The notes under the pieces: model-generated | What the model saw: the letters and a program-made list of their open reading frames with translations, nothing else | Told to the model about the DNA's origin: nothing | The model's database searches: none | Origin: Mauremys mutica | Lineage: Eukaryota; Chordata; Testudines; Geoemydidae | Length of the DNA: 64,000 bases | Direction of reading: 5' to 3' | NCBI RefSeq assembly: GCF_020497125.1 | Contig: NC_059080.1 | Span: 74,134,618-74,198,617 of the forward strand | Made by a program: the position numbers and the translations under genes | Part shown: positions 24,312 through 35,796 of the stretch, one piece after another | Layout of the letters: each line of letters begins with the position of its first letter | Numbering within the stretch: position 1 is the stretch's first letter

Positions 24312-26273
24312 TGGTATTATTTAAGCAAGGATTTTTTAAAAGTAGTAATAGAATATTTATCCAATAGCAAATGTTTTCAAAACACCCAATTTTCTCTCAC
24401 TAGCTACACCATAGTAGTGAGAATGGTTTCTAATTAAGGTCCTGTTTCTTCTTCTCAAGAAATCTCAATACATGTGAACAGAAATGTAGCTGGCCCTGAA
24501 ATCCAGATGTCTAATGGCTAGGGAAAGAATGCTCAAATGCTATAGTCAAACATCCCACCTATTAAAAATATGACAAGTTTCAGGAGTGATATGGCAGCAT
24601 TTTCAAACAGATTCTGTAAAATACACAAAAAGAGCTCTCTTGTGTTGAGCGAATGATTCAATATCCAGTACAAGCATTCCTCCTTAGTTAGAACAGAGCT
24701 TTCAGACTCATCATCCTGGAAAGATGCTGAATGTGATTTAGGCTTGAGTGATTTAGGTCAGCCTGTGTGGTAACTGACCGACATTTACCAGCCCTCTGGC
24801 TATGACATCTGTGGCCAGCATAATCAAAGGGCAAAAGTGAAATAAGTGATTTCATATTCTGTGTGCATGATCTCTCACCAGATAGGGCTGCAAATTGTGC
24901 TATGTAATGAGTTCCTGTTCACAGAGCATGTAGTAAAAAGGAGAGTAAAGTCAACTAAGTACATAGTCTAGCAGGGGTCCACGGTGCTTCTAAAAACTTG
25001 AAAACAACCTGACACTGGAGCAGAAGGAAATCTCCTCTCTATTGTTTTTACATGTCATTTCCCTTCCTTGGTGGACAAAACTGATCCGACTGACCTACAC
25101 TTAGATATTCTGGCTGCACTGAGTGACTGGGGCATTCACCCCAAGGCTTAAATGAAAACTGGCATCAGCATCCCTGCAAACACCCTCCTCATTAGTCCAG
25201 CTGTGCTCCAGAGCGCACCTCAGCAGAAGGGGAAGTACATCATAGGGTCAAGTTGGTGGGCAGAACCAAAACAGGAAGGTAGTAAAGTGATGGTGGGGTG
25301 GGTAGGCAAACCATCCATTGCTCTTGCTTTTGGGGGCATTTACAAGAAAGCACAGGCAGAAGGCCAGCTCTCGTGTTCAGCTGGAGGTCAGGTGCATTGA
25401 TGAGCCTGTGCATTTCTAAATGTAGGTCAGCCGTTTGTCAGGCTGGCAGTGAATGAGTCAGTTTCAACTGTCCAGGCGGCCAGACTGGATAGGGATTGTC
25501 TAGTCTGCCTTAAGTTTCTATCATGCCTTTCATCCTGAAGCAGCCCATACCACTTCACAAATTGATATACAAACTCCTGCATCCGTGAAAGGGGTCGCTT
25601 CATTCCCCTTACTGCCCATCTCTGTCTAGGAGCAAGCAGCGTGTATGCTGGATGCCGAGGCTTGCTATCCGAAAGGAAACTTATGATGTCTGGAATGGAT
25701 GATCCAGTACATAGTGTGAGCCTAACTATACCCCTGACCTATGCACAGATCTCCCATCCTGGGGAGGAGAACAGCTACCTCATAGGCTGCATATCCCCCC
25801 TTCCTCCTGGATTCTACGAATGCCTCCCTTTGGGTCTGGGGTCATTCCTGAGAGGACTGTGCAGACAGGGTGCATGGTCAGACTGACTTCACATCATCCA
25901 CTCCACTAGCCCTGCAGAGGTTGTCCCCAAAAAGATAACATAGCCCCAGATGGTATTTCTCTCCATGAGCCCCATCTTGCTGGTGGGGAGATCCCAAAGG
26001 GAGTTGCAGCTGGAGAAGGCTGGCTGCATGGTTCTTTAGGAGCTCAGTTGTCAGGGAACCTGATGAGTGGTAGGTTTGTCTGGGGCTGCAGAATTAGCAT
26101 ATAGGTACAGGAAGTTCTCTGGCTGATCTCCAAGGAGCCATTCTGCAGGTTCTGGTTTTTGAAGGCCAGTGTATGGACAAACCCTAATGCCCAGAAGGAA
26201 GAAACTCTGCAAAAAGGAGGAACCTCATGGAGGTTTCCTATTCCTTATTCAAGTCCCCTTGTGGGGTTTCTCT
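24312..26273. other. intronic sequence, no gene seen
   Basis: Short open frames only; no family recognised. Confidence 0.4.
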
Positions 26274-28156
26274 GGGTACGTCTACACTACGGGACTATTC
26301 CGAATTTGCATAAACCGGTTTTGTAAAACAGATTTTATAAAATCGAGTGCGGCGCGGCCACACTAAACACATTTTGAGATCCCAGTGCCTGATGGGGCAA
26401 AAATCATTGTCGCGGGTGGTTCTGGGTAAATGTCGTCAGTCACTCCTTCCTCTGGGAAAGCAACGGCAGACAAGCATTTCGCGCCTTTTTTCCCTGGATT
26501 GCCCTGGCAGATGCCATAGCATGGCAATCATGGAGCCTGTTTTGCCTTTTGTGACTGTCACCGTATGTGTACTAGATGCCGCTGACAGAGGCGATTCAGC
26601 AGCGCTACACAGTAGCATGCTTTTGCTTTTGCATGACAGCAGAGATGGTTATCAGCCATACTGCACCATCTACCAATCCATAAATTGGTAATAAGATGAT
26701 CATGGCTACCAGTCCTTTTGCACTGTTCCATTTGCTGCTGTCATAAGTGCCCCTGGCTGCTCTTAGCCAGGGGCGCAAAAGCCAAAATTGGGAATGACTC
26801 CCTGAGTCAATCCCTCCTTTTTGGTATCTAAAAATAGAATCAGTCCTGCCTAGAATATGGGCAAGTGTACTAGAGAACCACTGTATCAGAGAACCAGAGA
26901 GCACAGCTGCTCTGTGTCAGATCCTGCAGAAATTATGAGCTGTATGCTATTCACAGGGGGTGCTCCTGCAACAACCCCTCCTGTTCATTTCATTCTTCCC
27001 CCAGCCTTCATGGGCTACCGTAGCATTGTCCCCCCACTTGTGTGATGAAGTAATAAAGAATGCAGGAATAAGACACAGTGACTTGTTAGTGAAGGCAGCC
27101 TCCAGCTGCTATGATAGTCCAGACAGGACAGTAAGGAGTGCATCCCTCTGCTAGTTCAGGGGCACTTGAATCTTTTCTTTACACATGAAGGGTGGGGGCT
27201 GATGGAGCTCAGCCCCTGTTGCTATGACGATGATGGATATCAGCCATACTGCACCATCTACCAGGAAAAATTATAGCAGTCCTATTGTACCATCAGCCAC
27301 CCATGGCAGGGTGGGAGGAAGGATGTTGTTGTTGAGTGCTGCACCATCCCATCTATCTGCAGCATTCAGTAAAGATAGGGTGACATGTAAAAGAGTCAAG
27401 ACAGGATTGTTTTCCCTTTCACTTCTGGGGGTGGGTGGGGGGGGGGGCGTAAATTGCCTAGCTATGCCCTGACCCACCGCGGACACTGTTTTTGACCCTA
27501 GAAGCATTTGGAGCTCAGCCAAGAATGCAAATGCTTTTCAGAGACTGCAGGAACTGTGGGATAGCTTGAGTCCTCCAGTCCATGAGCGTCCATTTGATTC
27601 TTTGGCTTTCCGTTACGCTTGCCACGCAGCAGTGCGCTGAGTCCCTGCTATGGCGTCTGTCTGGAGATATTTAAAAAATGATTTTGAATTTCGTCTTCTG
27701 TAACGGAGCGCTGATAGAACAGTTTTGCCTGCCCTTACAGCGATCACGTCCGCATCGTCCATGCTGGAGCTCTTTCTTTATTTTGATTTTTAACTGCATC
27801 ACCACCCGTGGTGATCGGAGCTCCACGCTGGGCAAACAGGAAATATTCAAAAGTTCGCGGGGCTTTTCCTGTCTACCTGGCCACTGCATCCGAGTTCAGA
27901 TTGCTGTCCAGAGCGGTCAGTGGTGCACTGTGGGCTACCGCCCGGAGGCCAATACCGTCGATCAGCGGCCACACTAACCCTAATCCGATATGGTAATACC
28001 GATACTAGCGCTACTCCTCTCGTTAGGGAGGAGTACAGAAACCGGTTTAAAGAGCCATTAAAATCGATATAAGGTGCCTCCTAGTGTGGACGGTTGTGGC
28101 GTTAAATCGGTTTTACGCTCCTAAAACCGTTTTAAACGCGTAGTGTAGACCAGGCT
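26274..28156. mobile_element. non-autonomous PIF/Harbinger element (AACCGGTT type, element H3)
   Basis: 1883 bp, ends GGGTACGTCTACACTACG and GCGTAGTGTAGACCAGGCT, flanked by TCT on both sides (26271-26273, 28157-28159). Subterminal AAACCGGTTT motifs lie at 26312-26322 and 28039-28048, with CCGTTTT/AAATCGG variants near the right end. The interior 26375-27665 is homologous to 35797-37200, the SANT-gene intron of the 33600-38522 element. No transposase or SANT exon is present, so it looks like an internal-deletion derivative of a larger relative. Confidence 0.88.
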
Positions 28157-28226
28157 TCTGTGGAAGGGGAAAACTGCAGCTGTTTTTTTACTATTTTCCA
28201 GTCAGTGTGGTCATTCACACATTCTG

Positions 28227-28240
28227 CCAGCAGAGGGCAC
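28227..28240 (+). promoter_or_regulatory. candidate CTCF-binding site
   Basis: CCAGCAGAGGGCAC matches the CTCF core consensus at essentially every informative position. It lies 70 bp outside the Harbinger element. Sequence match only; occupancy is unknown. Confidence 0.35.
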
Positions 28241-29003
28241 AATAAAAGAAGTCACTGGTTAAATACAGAGATGGTGTACCATGTCCAGAACTGAGTCATA
28301 TTTCATTCTGTCCACACCACATTGGGCTTTCATTTCCCAAGTAGTGGTGGTTTTTCGCCTTTTAATATCCACTGTAATGCAGTTATTTCACTATCCTTTA
28401 TATATGCTTAAGGGTTTTTCTGTGAGATGCAAATAATGTCATCCCGCTGTTTTCCATATCTGTTTATGACAACCGAAACAGTATTTTTGCATGCTTCAGC
28501 TCTGCCCCAAGGAACAGTGTCAGCTGTAAATTGAAATGGTCTCAAATTCTAGTCTAACCACTGAACTTGCATCAACAGACATATTCAACTGCACTGAAAC
28601 AATCCTGGAAATGCTTTCAGATTTGTGTGAGTGTTAAAGGTCTGGAAAGCATTTTTTAAATCAGTACCATAATTATATCCATAGATCCAGAACATTTATA
28701 AAAATTAGCTATTTGTCTGCCTTCCATAGTAAAAGCTTAGCACAAGAACTCTATAATTAGAGACGGACCCAAAGCAAATTCCTAGACCCTACCATTACTA
28801 AGCTTCTCTAATCTCATATTTGATCAATCTGTTTTGTGTTTGCCATATTTGTCCTTGTACATTACAGTTAATCAGGAATAGTTCCCTTGTAATCAATAGA
28901 GTTTCTCCTCTCTGTTGCACTGATATAATTAACTTGACTGTAACAGAGTTACTCAATATTGCACCAAGAGGAGAATCAGGCCCACACTATGAGGGCAGCA
29001 AAC
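28241..29003. other. intronic sequence with MITE fragment 28870-28985
   Basis: No gene. The last 115 bp resemble a palindromic MITE (AACTTGACTGTAACAGAG, right end AGGAGAATCAGGCCC). Confidence 0.4.
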
Positions 29004-29005
29004 TA

Positions 29006-29641
29006 CACCTCTACCCCAATATAACGCGGTCCTTGGGAGCTAAAAAATCTCATCGCCTTATAGGTGAGACCGTGTTATATCGGGTTCAGGCCGGTACGCT
29101 GTGCCGGACTGGACCGGCTTCCCTGGCGGTGATTTAAAGGGCCTGGTGCTCCAGCTGCTGCAGAGAGCCCCAGGCCCTTTATATCACCGCTGGAGCTCTG
29201 GCAGCGGGGCTCAGGTGGGGATTTAAAGGGCCCGGGGCTCCCTGCAGCACCTGGAGCCTCTGGCCGTTTAAATCCCCACCTGAGCCTGGCTGCCGGAGCC
29301 CCAGTGGGGATTTAAAGGGCCCGGTGCTCCAGCTGCTGTGGGGAGCCCCGGGCCCTTTAAATCACCGCCGGAGCTCTGGCAGCAGAGCTCGGGTGGGGAT
29401 TTAAAGGGCCTGGGGCTCTTCGCAGCGGCCAGAGCCTCTGGCCCTTTAAATCACCGCCTGGAGCCCAGCTGCCGGAGCCCTGGTGATTTAAAGGGCCCAG
29501 GGCTCCACACAAATTCGGATATAATGCGGTAAAGCAGCAGGGCTCAGGTGGTGCTTTAAAGGGCCCAGGACTCCCTGCTGCTTTACTGCATTATATCCGA
29601 ATTTGTGCTATATCGGGTCGCGTTCTATTGGGGTAGAGGTG
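29006..29641. mobile_element. TA-flanked Tigger/pogo-like non-autonomous element with a repeat interior
   Basis: 636 bp, inverted ends CACCTCTACCCCAATATAAC and TATTGGGGTAGAGGTG, flanked by TA (29004-29005, 29642-29643). This is the Tc1/mariner superfamily pattern. The interior is a regular tandem array (separate entry). No transposase. Confidence 0.8.
29133..29560. repeat. alternating inverted tandem array, 89-bp period
   Basis: TTTAAA (once TTTATA) occurs at 29133, 29178, 29222, 29267, 29311, 29356, 29400, 29445, 29487 and 29555. Spacing is 44-45 bp over eight motifs. Flanks alternate between GGGATTTAAAGGGCC and its complement GGCCCTTTAAATC, so each 89-bp unit is an inverted pair of half-units. 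GC-rich and strongly self-complementary. Confidence 0.85.
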
Positions 29642-29643
29642 TA

Positions 29644-31570
29644 TATGTTTACCAACAAATGCACCAGCCATTCAGATGCTGGTGATCAGTACTAGGTTGC
29701 CTCCCTTGGACAGAGGATAGGACTGTTTGTTTGGTTTTTTAATCTAAAATTCTTCCTGTTTATCTGGCTCAGCTTAGAGCAGACAACATTGTACTATGCT
29801 GGTCCATAACCAAAGGAAAGTCTGTGCATTCAGACGCCAGTCTAAGTTGAACCAGGAAGGCAGTCCACAATACACGGAGTACCTTACACATGTAGTATTC
29901 ACATACATGGTTTACATCACAAAGTGAAGATCTCCTTCATGTTCACTTCTTTACAGAGTAGTAGTATATGGGTAGTATATGGGACTTCAGAAGATTATTA
30001 GTAATCATTAAACTCTAACATCTTCATTGGGTTTAAGAGATAATTACTTGACACTTTTTTTTAAGTCCGGCTCTAGGGAATTCCTCCCGCTTCCTTCTCC
30101 TCCAATTAATCTCTGCAGCATCAAGATACTTAATAAACCCCCACAATTTCTGTGCCTGCCACAAAGCTGTGTGCATGGGCTGTGAAAGAGGGGAGACAGC
30201 ACACAGCTTTATTTATGGGCACATCCACAGGAAGAGCAGGCTCTGTTGTCTTCCTTAGATCTCTTGTTGGTGCAAGAGCTGGAAAAAAATAGATTCTTTT
30301 AATGAGGAATGAGATGTTGATTAACTTCTCTGAGGCAGCTCTAAACTAAAATGCAGAAATGATCCTTTGGGAATACGGGAGCTACATGATGCAGCAGTAG
30401 ATGCTACTTGAATAATGTACTTGTTTAACTTAGAAAGTAAAGAGCTCTAAAGGTTTTCCTGTTACCCTTAACATGGCCCCATCATTCCCTGCGAGAAACA
30501 GTTTCCAATACTCAAAAGAATCACATAGCCTGATTGTACAGCATGAGTAGATTCAAGCCAAACAACATTTGGTTTTGGTTTGCTGAAGTACATAGCAACA
30601 AATATTTGGTTTCCAAGTCATACAGCCTGTCCCTAACCCTTGAATACCTAGATTATAAACTCAACATTGTTTCAGCTCAGTATGCACATTTGTACAATTC
30701 CATGGAGCTTGAGTCTGAAAGGAATATAAAATAACCCCAGAACCTAAGTTCAAAAGTAAACACCCACCTGACATTTGCCAAACTGTCTAAATATCTATGA
30801 AGAAGTCTAGGTAGAAAAAAAAATCAAATCCCCAGAGTCTTGCAGTGCATAGTAAGTGTAAACTGCTATTGCATGCTGAACTCCTCTGGCGTGGGCTGAA
30901 TGCTTAATGAGAAATGGAAGCAAAGAGTCTACTGAGAATATGTCAATATCGTCAGCAAGTTCTGTCTCATGTTACTATGGGGCCAGAACAGCTTAACTAC
31001 CGTTGAACAAGACAAAGCTTCATTTTCAGGGAGAAAAAAAGTTGACAAATAAAAAGGAAAAAAATCTGCAGGGAGCTCTCACTGCTCTTTCTGCTGGATA
31101 GAGCATTTCCAACTAAAAATTAATTGAAAACAGCCTGGTTAAGCTGCACATCGATGGAAATAATATACCTGTTAGCCCTAAAAAGAGAGTTAGAAGCAGC
31201 AGTTTGGAAGTCTATATTTTCAGTAGTACAAAACCACCCTGGTTTGATTGGACAGTTATGTTCATATCCAGACACACCCCATTCACACAAACCCTTGGAA
31301 CCATGAAAATGAGATGTCAAGAGAAAAGTCCCCATCATTTCTTGCTACTTTCACTATGCCTGCAATGATGTGGACAGCACACCCCAACATTCCATAAAGC
31401 ATTCTTCACTTCCACCTCCAACAGATACTGAAAAACAATATGTATGCCAGCTTCATCTCACGCGCTCTCTACTGTAACACTTAATAGTGATCTCATAGGT
31501 TTTACTTTGACTAGGATTTAAAGGTGTGGCAGCTAATGGTTAGATTACAGTAGCTAACAAACTATCAATA
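29644..31570. other. intronic sequence, no gene seen
   Basis: No repeat or exon recognised. Confidence 0.4.
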
Positions 31571-31572
31571 GG

Positions 31573-31866
31573 GCTAGTTGAAAATGTGCTGTAAAACTTT
31601 TTTTCCAATGGTAAATTGGATTTTTGAATAAATATAACTATTTATGGGAAATGTCTGCTTTCTGAGAAATGTTGATTTTTTATTTGAAAACCAAGATCAC
31701 CAATTTTTTTTATTATTACTATTTTTTGCTGAAAGCTGAATTTTTTTCCAGAAGTTTTTAGTTAAAGTTTCCTGTTTTGGGCCAAAAATATTTGATTTTC
31801 TTTTTTTGATGAAAAGTTAAATTTTCAGTAGGAAAAAACAATCCATTTTCCAACCAGCTCTAACTA
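31573..31866 (+). mobile_element. AT-rich MITE-like repeat
   Basis: Very T-rich, from AGTTGAAAATGTGC to AATCCATTTTCCAACCAGCTCTA; inverted relative to 5056-5263, with which it shares its ends. Confidence 0.55.
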
Positions 31867-31902
31867 ACACCTTCTAAGAATCTAGTCAAGACATGTAAAG
31901 TA

Positions 31903-32502
31903 CAGTCGAACCCATTTATGTCGACCTCGGTTAACTTGCCAATCCTGTTAAGTCGACGGTTTACAAGTGGAACCGCCAGACTCCCTCTTTGGCTTATGAG
32001 TTTCTCATCCGTTATGTCGATTTGCCGAACCCTAATATCTCGAGCCCGTCCCCGACCCACCGTGTCCGCGCGGTTCCCCAGCCGCCCGCTTCCCGCGTCC
32101 CCAGCCGCCGGCTCCCCGGCTCTCCAGCCGCGCGGTTCCCCCCGCGTCCCCGCCCCACCGTGTCCCCAGCCGCCCGCGCCCCCGCTCCCCAGCCCCGCGG
32201 TTCCCCGCTTCGCCGCCCGGCCGTCCGCCCGGCTCCGCTTCCCCGCCCGCCCCCGTATACCCGGTCCCTGCCTGTCCCTGGCGGTCCCTGCCCGTCCCCG
32301 CCCCACATAGGCCCGCATACCTGGTCCCTGCCCGTCTCCGTCCGTCCGCCCGGCTCCGCTTTGCCGGATCCAGCCACGTGCAGGCAGCGCAGTAAGGGGG
32401 CAGGGAGGGGGTGGGGGGGTGAATAGGGGTTTATCTCGATCATTGGTTATCTCGATGGCTTTTGGCAAACCCCTAGGCCATCGAGATAACAGGGTTTAAC
32501 TG
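31903..32502. mobile_element. Tigger/pogo-like non-autonomous element with CpG-rich interior
   Basis: 600 bp, ends CAGTCGAACCCATTTATGTC and ATAACAGGGTTTAACTG, flanked by TA (31901-31902, 32503-32504), the pogo/Tigger pattern. The subterminal repeats are TATGTCGA on the left and TATCTCGAT/CATCGAGATA on the right. The middle, about 32040-32345, is a C-rich, CpG-dense degenerate tandem repeat of units like CCCCAGCCGCCCG and CCGGTCCCTGCC. Long open frames there are by-products of composition, not genes. Confidence 0.85.
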
Positions 32503-32504
32503 TA

Positions 32505-33231
32505 TTACTAGGGCTTCCCCCAGGAGATAACTATCAGTTTAACACAAGCTAAAGTACAAACAGCCTTGTCTTGACTATAGTTTTAGAAGACTCAGCTTTC
32601 TATCATGATCTAATACCAAACCTTTCAGCTGCTGAGTTGCCGTTAAGGTTTCAGCTGTGCCACATTAGATATATGGGGTTTATTCTCATCTCTCCCTGAA
32701 GCAACCTTGGGCAAGCTTTCAACATATTTATTTGTAAAATAGAGGGTTAGATACTAGACTGACTTTTGGGCTTGGTCCCTCACATCTTACTTGAAGGGTC
32801 AGGGATACTGAATCTCTAAGACTTCCCTTCTTTTAGTCATTAAAGTTAAATAGATACAAACAAATAAAAAAATTTGAATGTTCTGACTTAAAATTCTTTC
32901 CCCATTCAATTGCTCAGCTTTCATTCACTCAACTGTTGTGATGTCATCATTTCACTTGGGGCTTGTCAACACACAAGCTAGAACCAAAGTAACTAAATCA
33001 CTCGTCATTTACACTTCTCATTATTTTGGTGCAAATATGTGGATTTCTGATTAACAGTGTCCTATTATTAAAGTGTCCCAAATATTAAAGCAAGTTGACT
33101 TTTATTCACATTAAATCATAATATGATCATCTTAATTTGAAATAAATGTCCACAGACAGATTTAATCAAGAATAACTAATGGTGTGAAACTGTGAATTAC
33201 AACTGATTTAGTTATTTCACTTCCAGTTTGG
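32505..33231. other. intronic sequence, no gene seen
   Basis: AT-rich; nothing recognised. Confidence 0.45.
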
Positions 33232-33239
33232 TTATAAAC

Positions 33240-33571
33240 CAGTGCTTCTCAAAGCCGGTCCGCTGCTTATTCAGGGAAAGCCCCTGGCGGTCCAGGACAG
33301 TTTATTTACTTGTCGCATCCGCAGGTTTGGCTGATCGCTGCTCCCACTGGCTGCAGTTCGCCGCTCCAAGCCAATGGGGGCTGCGGGAAGTGACACGGGC
33401 CGAGGGATGTGCTGACCGCCCTTCCCGCAGCCCCCATTGGCCTGGAGTGGCAAACCGCAGCCAGTGGGAGCCGCGATCAGCCGAACCTGTGATTGTGGGA
33501 GGTAAACAAACTGGCCCAGATCGCCAGGGGCTTTCCCTGAATAAGCGGCGGACCGGCTTTGAGAAGCACAG
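33240..33571. mobile_element. foldback hAT element, copy B
   Basis: 332 bp, ends CAGTGCTTCTCAAAGCCGG and CCGGCTTTGAGAAGCACAG. Flanked by TTATAAAC and GTATAGAC (6/8 match). Left half (TATTCAGGGAAAGCCCCTGG) and right half (CCAGGGGCTTTCCCTGAATA) are exact complements over 20 bp, and the complementarity extends through most of the element. Confidence 0.9.
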
Positions 33572-33861
33572 GTATAGACAATCCCTAGTTTTCCACTCAG
33601 GGTATGTCTACACTACAAGACTATTTCGAATCAACTTAAGTTGAATTTGTGGAATCGACCTTATGAAGTCGAATTTGTGTATCCACACTAAATACACTAA
33701 TTCGACTGTGTGAGTCCACAGTAACGGGGCCAGCGTCGACTTTGGAAGCGGTGCACTGTGGGAAGCTATCCCACAGTTCCCGCACTCCCCGCTGCCCATT
33801 GGAATTCTGGGATTTCCCCCCAATGCATGCTGTCGAGGGTGGTTTTGGGTAACTGTCATCA

Positions 33862-34389
33862 TTGAACCGTCAATCACGCCCTCCCTCCCTCCCTGAAAGC
33901 GCCTGCGGGCAATCTGTTCATGCACTTTTCTGCTCAGTGACAGCGCGGGCGCCACAGCACTGCGAGCACGGATCCCGCTGCAGTTATGGCCGTTGTCAAC
34001 TCCTCGCACCTTATCGTCCACCTCTTCCACAGTCAGCTGCTGAGAAATCGGGCTACTTTTCAATGGTGCTGCGAGCACTGGTGGACCATGGGGGACGTTT
34101 TACCAACATCAACGTCGGGTGGCCAGGCAAAGTTCATGACGCGCGTGTTTTCAGGAACTCTGCTCTGTTTAGACACCTGCAGGAAGGTAGTTTCTTCCCG
34201 GACCACAAAATAATTCTTGGGGATGTGCAGATGCCTATAGTGATCGTCGGGGACCCAGCCTACCCGCTAATGCCCTGGCTCGTGAAGCCCTATGCAGGCG
34301 CCTTGCACAGCGACAAGGAACTCTTCAAGTACCAGCAAGCAGCGAGCAGCGTGACCTGTGACTGTTCAGTTTCTTTACATAGAAACTGA
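33862..34389 (+). pseudogene. HARBI1-like transposase remnant, both ends of the catalytic domain lost
   Basis: The N-terminal coding text (to about 34050) is joined directly to the middle of the catalytic domain: GYFSMVLRALVDHGGRF, NINVGWPGKVHDARVFRNS, then VIVGDPAYPLMPWLVKPYAG with the second catalytic Asp. The segment carrying the first Asp (GVIDGxH motif) is absent, so an internal deletion of roughly 200 codons is inferred. The frame leaves the family after ELFKYQ, before the Glu motif (VECAFG). A poly(A) signal AATAAA follows near 34488. The protein cannot be catalytic. The surviving middle portion is 70-80% like the 12168-12548 frame by eye. Confidence 0.88.
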
Positions 34390-34552
34390 ACCTGCCCCTG
34401 TTTCTTTACCAAGTTACTGTTGACTAGCATCTGCAGTTACATACCCTGTCCACCCCGCTTCCCCCACTTCCAACACACGTTTAAAAATAAAATACATGTT
34501 CCACTGTAACTTTACAAAGGTTTCTTTATTGATGACTTTGCGTTAAAGGGTT

Positions 34553-34800
34553 GAAACTGGGACGCGGACTGTGCTGGGTAGGGTGTGCGGTGATGTAAAG
34601 ACCGCCTGTAAACTCGAGGAATGTCAGGCTCCTGCTCCCAGAGCGGTCTGCAGTGCCGGACTGGTTGTTTCAATGGAGCCTGCCATCCCTCCTTTTTGGG
34701 ACTCTGTGTGCGGGGGCTATGTGGCCTTTTGGCGGGGGAGGACGGATACAGATTCCTCTGCTGCGTGGCTCTGTGGTCCAGGACAGGGACCGTTGCATGA
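34553..34800 (-). pseudogene. duplicated, decayed copy of the SANT gene last exon
   Basis: Parallel to 35086-35310: both have GAAACTGGGACG, then a TATGTGGCC/TATGGGACT segment and GGCGGGGGAGGACGG/GGCGGGGGAGGGCGG. An AATAAA complement (TTTATT, near 34530) lies just beyond, as it does for the intact copy near 35055. Confidence 0.6.
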
Positions 34801-35796
34801 GATCTGTAACCCCCCTCCCCCCGCTACAAAGTCACGTAACCCCCCACCCACACAGAACCTGCAAACTACCTCCCATACCGACCAGGGTGCCTACTGACTG
34901 CACTGTGTGTGTGACCTGCTGCTGATCCTGCCCCCGTGTCTGTACCCTGGTAAAGGTGATTGTCCTGTCCAATTACCAACCCCCTTCCCCCCCTTCAAAC
35001 ACAGTCTCCTCTAAAAGAACATGACGGAAACAGTAATTAACAGAAAAGTATTTTTTATTATCAACTAGACAGTTAGGGGATGAAACTGGGACGGGGGCTT
35101 GGGTGAGGCGGGCAGGAAAGGACTTCTCAAAATTTAGGGTATGAGAGCTTTTGGGTACTTGAGCACTCTGCTGGGGTGCAGTGACAGTTTTCACGGCCCC
35201 TGGCGCCGCTCCTTCTGGTTATTTTGGGTGAGGGGGGTATGGGACTTTGTGGCGGGGGAGGGCGGTTGCAGATACACTGCAGGGGGGCTCTGTCCTCCGG
35301 CCTGCGGTCCTGCAGAACATGCACAAGGCGCCGGAGCGTGTCCGTTTGCTCCCTCATTAGTCCAAGCAGCGTTTGAGTCGCCCGCTTGTCTTCCTCACGC
35401 CACCTCTCCTCCCGTTCACTGTGTGAGCGCTGGTACAGAGAGAGGGTCTCCCACCACTGGCTCTGCTGGTCCGCCTCGTCTCGGGAGCACCCCATAAGTT
35501 CAGCGAACATCTCGTCCCATGTCTTTTTCTTTCGCCGCCTAATCTTTGCCAGCCTCTGTGAGGGGGATGCTGTGGCAGGTCTGGAGACAGTCGAAGCTGT
35601 GTGATGGGAAAAAGGGAGTGAATTCCTTGCAAAGATACATTTTTGCGAACAATGAACACAGTCTAGTCTGTGTCTGTGAACAAGAGCATGCACAGCACCT
35701 ATCTCGTGCGCACTCCTGCTGCAGGCAATCCGGAAAGCATAAACTCTGCCCCTGTTCCACCCCATCGCAGTGTCCCCCGACCCTTGGAATTCCGGG

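Noticed and set aside
31860..32468. A 202-residue minus frame and overlapping 138-145-residue frames in the GC-rich block
   Set aside because: They are made of Arg/Gly/Pro-rich low-complexity text, arise from stop-poor GC-rich tandem repeats inside a Tigger-like element, and are open in several frames at once.
23187..33644. Similar Cys/Arg/Ala-rich peptides (FRESPWRARPVYLPAASAGL-like) at several loci, suggesting a gene family
   Set aside because: Each is a translation of the same foldback hAT element (23187, 33240, 39295, 44552), open in both strands because the element is a hairpin.
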